A DNA stretch of 9,418 bases. Source: Methanobacteriota archaeon. Its GTDB lineage: Archaea; Thermoplasmatota; Poseidoniia; Poseidoniales; Thalassarchaeaceae. Location of the stretch: NCBI GenBank assembly GCA_002683155.1, contig NYST01000065.1, positions 3,682 to 13,099 of the forward strand, written 5' to 3'. A model generated the notes under the pieces. That model did not search any database and was not told the DNA's origin. It was given only the letters and a program-made list of their open reading frames with translations. The translations under genes were made by a program, and so were the position numbers. Positions within the stretch are counted from its first letter, which is position 1; each line of letters opens with the position of its first letter. Below are positions 6,296 to 9,418 of the stretch, piece after piece.

Positions 6296-6335
6296 TTTTT
6301 CGTGATTCGAAAAAATGGAACTGTCATTTTTTTCG
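6296..6335. terminator. A/T-tract hairpin pair downstream of the OsmC-family gene
   Basis: Three segments are mutually complementary: TTTTTCG (6296-6302), CGAAAAAATG (6308-6317) and CATTTTTTTCG (6325-6335). The middle one can pair with the first (7 bp, 5-base loop) or with the third (AAAAAATG with CATTTTTT, 8 bp, 7-base loop). The third ends in a run of seven T. The position, 16 bases after the stop codon, and the two U-tracts fit a transcription terminator for the OsmC gene. The alternative pairing would also suit an attenuator if transcripts read on to nrdJ. Confidence 0.5.
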
Positions 6336-6411
6336 CCAAAACAGACATCTGAATAGCGACTTCGATACTAAGCATTAAACACCCCCCATTCGGAAGCGCA
6401 ACTCCCTTGCA

Positions 6412-6433
6412 CAGACGGGGCCATTCCCGTCTG
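6412..6433 (+). repeat. Perfect 8-bp inverted repeat (hairpin) before nrdJ
   Basis: CAGACGGG (6412-6419) and CCCGTCTG (6426-6433) are exact reverse complements separated by GCCATT. As RNA this is a stable GC-rich stem with a 6-base loop, ending 9 bases before the Shine-Dalgarno sequence of nrdJ. There is no U-run after it, so it is not a simple terminator. It could be a DNA operator or a leader RNA element. Confidence 0.6.
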
Positions 6434-6442
6434 GTAGAATAT

Positions 6443-6448
6443 GGGAGG
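6443..6448 (+). promoter_or_regulatory. Shine-Dalgarno sequence deciding the nrdJ start
   Basis: GGGAGG lies 9 bases before ATG 6458. Two other ATGs close by (6441 and 6451) run into stops within eight codons, so 6458 is the only workable ATG here. Confidence 0.7.
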
Positions 6449-6457
6449 CGATGAATA

Positions 6458-9418
6458 ATGCAGACGAAAATTAAGTCCTCAGGAGATGGATCTGACGCAG
6501 AGAAGGGGCTAGTCGTAGAGCGTAGATTCACGTCTGCAGGCCAAGACCCCTTCGAAACATTCGAATGGATTGACATGGATGTCGAAATAAGGAATCCGGA
6601 TGGCTCCATGGCTGACTCAATAGAGGGAGTGAAGTTGCCTTCGGGATTCTCAGGGATACCCGGGAAGGTTTGTGCTCAGAAGTATCTCCGCAAGGCTGGT
6701 GTCCCAAGGCACCTTCGAAGCGTCCCAGAAGATGGAGTTCCCGTCTGGCTACAGCGAAGTGTGCCAGATCACGATCGGTTGCAGTCAATTGATGCTACCG
6801 AGAGAATGGGTGGTGAGACTGATGGAAGGCAACTCTTCCGTCGACTCGCAGGGACCTGGACCTACTGGGGCTGGAAGTACGGTTACTTCGCAAGCGAGGC
6901 AGATGCCCGTGCGTACTTCGATGAGATGTGCTACCTAATCGCTAGTCAGCGATCTGCACCAAACAGCCCCCAGTGGTTCAACACAGGACTACACTGGGCC
7001 TACGGAATTGAAGGGCCGCCACAAGGCCACAGTTTCGTCGATCCTGAGACCGGAGAAGTCGGCCTATCCACTAGTGCATACGAGCACCCCCAGCCTCATG
7101 CTTGCTTCATTCAATCAGTCTCAGATTCTCTTGTTGGCGGGACTGACTCGATAATGGGCCTCTGGAATCGGGAGGCGCTTCTTTTCAAGTATGGATCGGG
7201 CACGGGTTCTAACTTCTCCAACATCAGGGGATCCGGGGAGCCTCTCTCCGGCGGTGGAACCTCGAGCGGACTGCTTTCTTTCCTAAAGATCGGGGACAGG
7301 GCTGCTGGAGCAATAAAGTCCGGAGGAACTACCAGAAGGGCTGCGAAGATGGTTACCCTGGATCTAGATCATCCTGACATTGAAGAGTACATTGATTGGA
7401 AGCCAACTGAGGAAGAGAAGGTATCTGCCCTAGTGATCGGGAGCGCAATCCTGCAAAAGCATGCAGATTCGATAATGGAGTCAATTTGGTCATTTGGAGA
7501 TGATGAAGGTAGGTACGACCAGAAGACGAACTTAGCTCTGAGGAAGGCGATGGTTCGTGCGATTAACGATAGCGTTCCACAGGCCCACATTCAGAGGATA
7601 CTGGACCTAGCTGAGCAGGGCTGGAAGGGGCTTGAGTTTGAATCACTAGATACGGATTGGCAAGGCGAGGCCTACGCCACCGTTTCTGGGCAGAACAGCA
7701 ACAATTCAGTCAGGGTCCCCAACTCATTCATGGATGCGGTCAAGTCTGGTGGAGAATGGAGCCTCTACTTCAGAACAGAGAGAGCAGCGGCAGCAGAGGA
7801 AGGAAGGGATCCAGTTCCTTGCAAGACCATGGATGCGGGAGCACTGTGGGATAAGGTCGCATATACAGCGTGGGCATGCGCGGACCCAGGTGTTCAGTTC
7901 GATACCACAATCAACGAATGGCACACATGTCCAGAAGCAGGGAGGATCAACGGATCAAACCCCTGTTCGGAATACATGTTCCTAGATGACACTGCATGCA
8001 ATCTAGCGAGCATCAACCTTCTTCACTACTACGACCTAGATACCCACAAGTTCCAAATCGAGGACTTCAAGCACAGCGTCAGACTCTGGACAACGACTCT
8101 GGAGATTAGCGTGCTCATGGCACAGTTCCCATCTGAATCCATCGCGAAGGGATCATACGACTACAGGACTCTTGGTCTTGGTTACTGCAACATCGGTTCC
8201 CTCCTGATGCACATGGGAATCCCATATGATGACGAGCGCGCTTACGCTATCTGTGGAGCGATAACCTCGATAATGTGTGGCGAAAGCTATGCCACCAGTG
8301 CTGAGATGGCTTCCATCCTCGGCCCATTCCCAGACTACGAAAGGAACGCTGGCGACATGCTCAGAGTAATGCGGAATCACAGAAGGGCAGCGTACGACGC
8401 CCCCGGGGAAGAGTACGAGGGTCTGACGGTTGCCCCGATGGGCATCAATTCGAAGAAATGTCCCAAGGATCTCTTGGATGCAGCAAGGAGTTGCTGGGAC
8501 AGGGCACTGATGGAGGGAGAGGAGCATGGATTCAGGAACGCCCAGACGACAGTGATAGCTCCGACAGGGACAATAGGCCTGGTCATGGGAGCCGACACGA
8601 CTGGTGTTGAGCCCCAGTTCTCCCTCGTACAGTACAAAACGCTCGCCGGCGGGGGGTCCCTGAGAATCATCAATCACGGAGTTCCCAATGCTCTTAGCAG
8701 ACTGGGATATTCCGAAAGCGATGCTCGTGCTATAGAGGAGTACATCATGGGCACCAAGAGGCTGAGTGACTGCCCGGACCTGCCGGTTCAAAGGTTGAAT
8801 GAAGCTGGGTTCGATGACGAGATGCTCGCATCCATCGAAGAGAAACTAGGAGATGTTTTCGACCTGAGGTCTGCCTTTGCGCCATCAATCCTAGGTGAGG
8901 ATTTCTGCGTAGGGAAGCTCGGCATGTCGAAGTCACAAGTTGACGATGCGTTCTTCGATACTCTAGGGTTCATCGGACTGACTGGGAAGGAAATCAACGA
9001 TGCGAACGATCACATCTTCGGGTACAACACCATTGAAGGAGCACCAGGTTTGAAGGACGAGCATCTCGCTGTATTCGACTGTGCCACCCCCTGTGGAAAG
9101 TACGGCAAGAGGTCGATAGCATGGGATGCGCATGTCAAGATGATGGCAGCCGCACAGCCTTTCATCTCTGGAGCGATTTCAAAGACCATCAACATGCCAT
9201 CTGATGCTTCAATAGAGGACGTTAGGGAAGCCTACAACCTAAGTCACGCCACTATGAACAAGGCGTGTGCGGTGTACAGAGATGGTAGCAAACTTTCACA
9301 ACCACTGATGAGCCAACTAGTCGACTCTATGGATCTTGAGGAAGAGGATGAGGGAGAGGCAGTTGTGGAGAGAATGGTGGAGGAGGCCGCGAGTGCCCTC
9401 CCTCTACCGGAACCCGTA
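6458..9418 (+). CDS. nrdJ: Adenosylcobalamin-dependent (class II) ribonucleotide reductase, 3' end beyond the window
   Basis: This enzyme reduces ribonucleotides to deoxyribonucleotides using a thiyl radical made from adenosylcobalamin; it needs no oxygen and no radical subunit. The window holds 987 residues without a stop. Core motifs are present in order: [12 protein letters not shown] with Cys216 (first redox cysteine), [12 protein letters not shown] (about 243-254), [13 protein letters not shown] (about 286-298), NPCSE with Asn501, Cys503 (radical site) and Glu505, then ACNLASINL with Cys514 (second redox cysteine), APTGTIG (701-707) and SKTINMP (908-914). The Cys503-Cys514 spacing of 11 equals that of Thermotoga NrdJ (322/333). 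The type is the long NrdJ common in alphaproteobacteria and actinobacteria. There is no intein. The last 30 residues are an acidic, Pro-ending linker, so the C-terminal cysteine tail should lie just outside. The cobalamin adenosyltransferase at 1777 can supply its cofactor. Confidence 0.97.
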   Translation, partial: MQTKIKSSGDGSDAEKGLVVERRFTSAGQDPFETFEWIDMDVEIRNPDGSMADSIEGVKLPSGFSGIPGKVCAQKYLRKAGVPRHLRSVPEDGVPVWLQRSVPDHDRLQSIDATERMGGETDGRQLFRRLAGTWTYWGWKYGYFASEADARAYFDEMCYLIASQRSAPNSPQWFNTGLHWAYGIEGPPQGHSFVDPETGEVGLSTSAYEHPQPHACFIQSVSDSLVGGTDSIMGLWNREALLFKYGSGTGSNFSNIRGSGEPLSGGGTSSGLLSFLKIGDRAAGAIKSGGTTRRAAKMVTLDLDHPDIEEYIDWKPTEEEKVSALVIGSAILQKHADSIMESIWSFGDDEGRYDQKTNLALRKAMVRAINDSVPQAHIQRILDLAEQGWKGLEFESLDTDWQGEAYATVSGQNSNNSVRVPNSFMDAVKSGGEWSLYFRTERAAAAEEGRDPVPCKTMDAGALWDKVAYTAWACADPGVQFDTTINEWHTCPEAGRINGSNPCSEYMFLDDTACNLASINLLHYYDLDTHKFQIEDFKHSVRLWTTTLEISVLMAQFPSESIAKGSYDYRTLGLGYCNIGSLLMHMGIPYDDERAYAICGAITSIMCGESYATSAEMASILGPFPDYERNAGDMLRVMRNHRRAAYDAPGEEYEGLTVAPMGINSKKCPKDLLDAARSCWDRALMEGEEHGFRNAQTTVIAPTGTIGLVMGADTTGVEPQFSLVQYKTLAGGGSLRIINHGVPNALSRLGYSESDARAIEEYIMGTKRLSDCPDLPVQRLNEAGFDDEMLASIEEKLGDVFDLRSAFAPSILGEDFCVGKLGMSKSQVDDAFFDTLGFIGLTGKEINDANDHIFGYNTIEGAPGLKDEHLAVFDCATPCGKYGKRSIAWDAHVKMMAAAQPFISGAISKTINMPSDASIEDVREAYNLSHATMNKACAVYRDGSKLSQPLMSQLVDSMDLEEEDEGEAVVERMVEEAASALPLPEPV

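Larger units (their letters stand above)
6374..6457 (+). promoter_or_regulatory. nrdJ upstream/leader region with TATA-like element
   Basis: ATTAAAC at 6374-6380 is the best TATA-like site near nrdJ. At archaeal spacing it would start a transcript near 6400, giving a leader of about 55 bases that holds the 6412-6433 hairpin and the ribosome site at 6443. A second AT-rich site, TTATAAG at 6283-6289, would give a leader of about 150 bases including the A/T hairpins. No cobalamin-riboswitch B12 box and no NrdR box was recognised in 6281-6457. Confidence 0.25.

Noticed and set aside
6281..6457. Cobalamin riboswitch or NrdR box in front of nrdJ
   Set aside because: I saw no B12-box-like sequence and no AT-rich paired NrdR motifs; the structures present are different.
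8153..8791. Open frame of about 210 codons on the minus strand
   Set aside because: It lies inside nrdJ over conserved reductase motifs and is a reading-frame shadow.
6458..9418. Intein in the ribonucleotide reductase, common in archaeal enzymes
   Set aside because: The conserved motifs follow one another with normal spacing and no splice-junction blocks appear.

Overview
The window reads as a compact, gene-dense piece of a prokaryotic chromosome of roughly balanced GC. It has nine full protein genes, two genes cut by the window edges, and no RNA genes, mobile elements or CRISPR array. My best guess for the host is a planktonic euryarchaeon of the Marine Group II (Poseidoniales) kind. The reasons are short alternating transcription units, weak or missing Shine-Dalgarno sites in front of many genes, an Ap4A-hydrolase-like Nudix protein and a DHH phosphoesterase beside very bacterial-looking icd and nrdJ genes, and a membrane protein I cannot place. 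This is an inference from gene style. A bacterial host is not excluded.

Layout. 1-154 is the end of an unrecognised reading frame with one membrane segment. An rlmH-type 23S rRNA methyltransferase follows on the minus strand (216-647). A plus-strand unit holds two unrecognised proteins, one soluble and one with about five membrane segments (722-1742), then a PduO-type cobalamin adenosyltransferase (1777-2394). A Nudix hydrolase of the Ap4A-pyrophosphatase type (2389-2823, minus) meets the adenosyltransferase tail to tail with overlapping ends. It faces head to head a DHH/DHHA1 phosphoesterase (2833-3894, plus). A two-gene minus-strand operon carries NADP-dependent isocitrate dehydrogenase and then a class I SAM methyltransferase (5812-3922). 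A 9-bp inverted repeat with A/T tracts lies where it converges with the DHH gene. An OsmC-family protein (5888-6280, plus) is divergent from icd. The rest is a large class II, adenosylcobalamin-dependent ribonucleotide reductase, nrdJ (6458 to the window end, incomplete).

The clearest functional link is vitamin B12. The adenosyltransferase makes adenosylcobalamin, and the class II reductase needs it to generate the thiyl radical that makes deoxynucleotides. The other genes are housekeeping: TCA cycle/NADPH supply, peroxide or thiol stress, nucleotide damage clearance and ribosome modification.

The most interesting non-coding stretch is 6281-6457, between osmC and nrdJ. It holds three mutually complementary A/T-tract segments that can form either of two exclusive hairpins. 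Downstream are a perfect 8-bp hairpin and two C-rich segments that could each pair with the nrdJ Shine-Dalgarno sequence. I saw no clear evidence of a defence or other new multi-gene system. The unrecognised pair at 722-1742 is the best candidate for undescribed protein biology.
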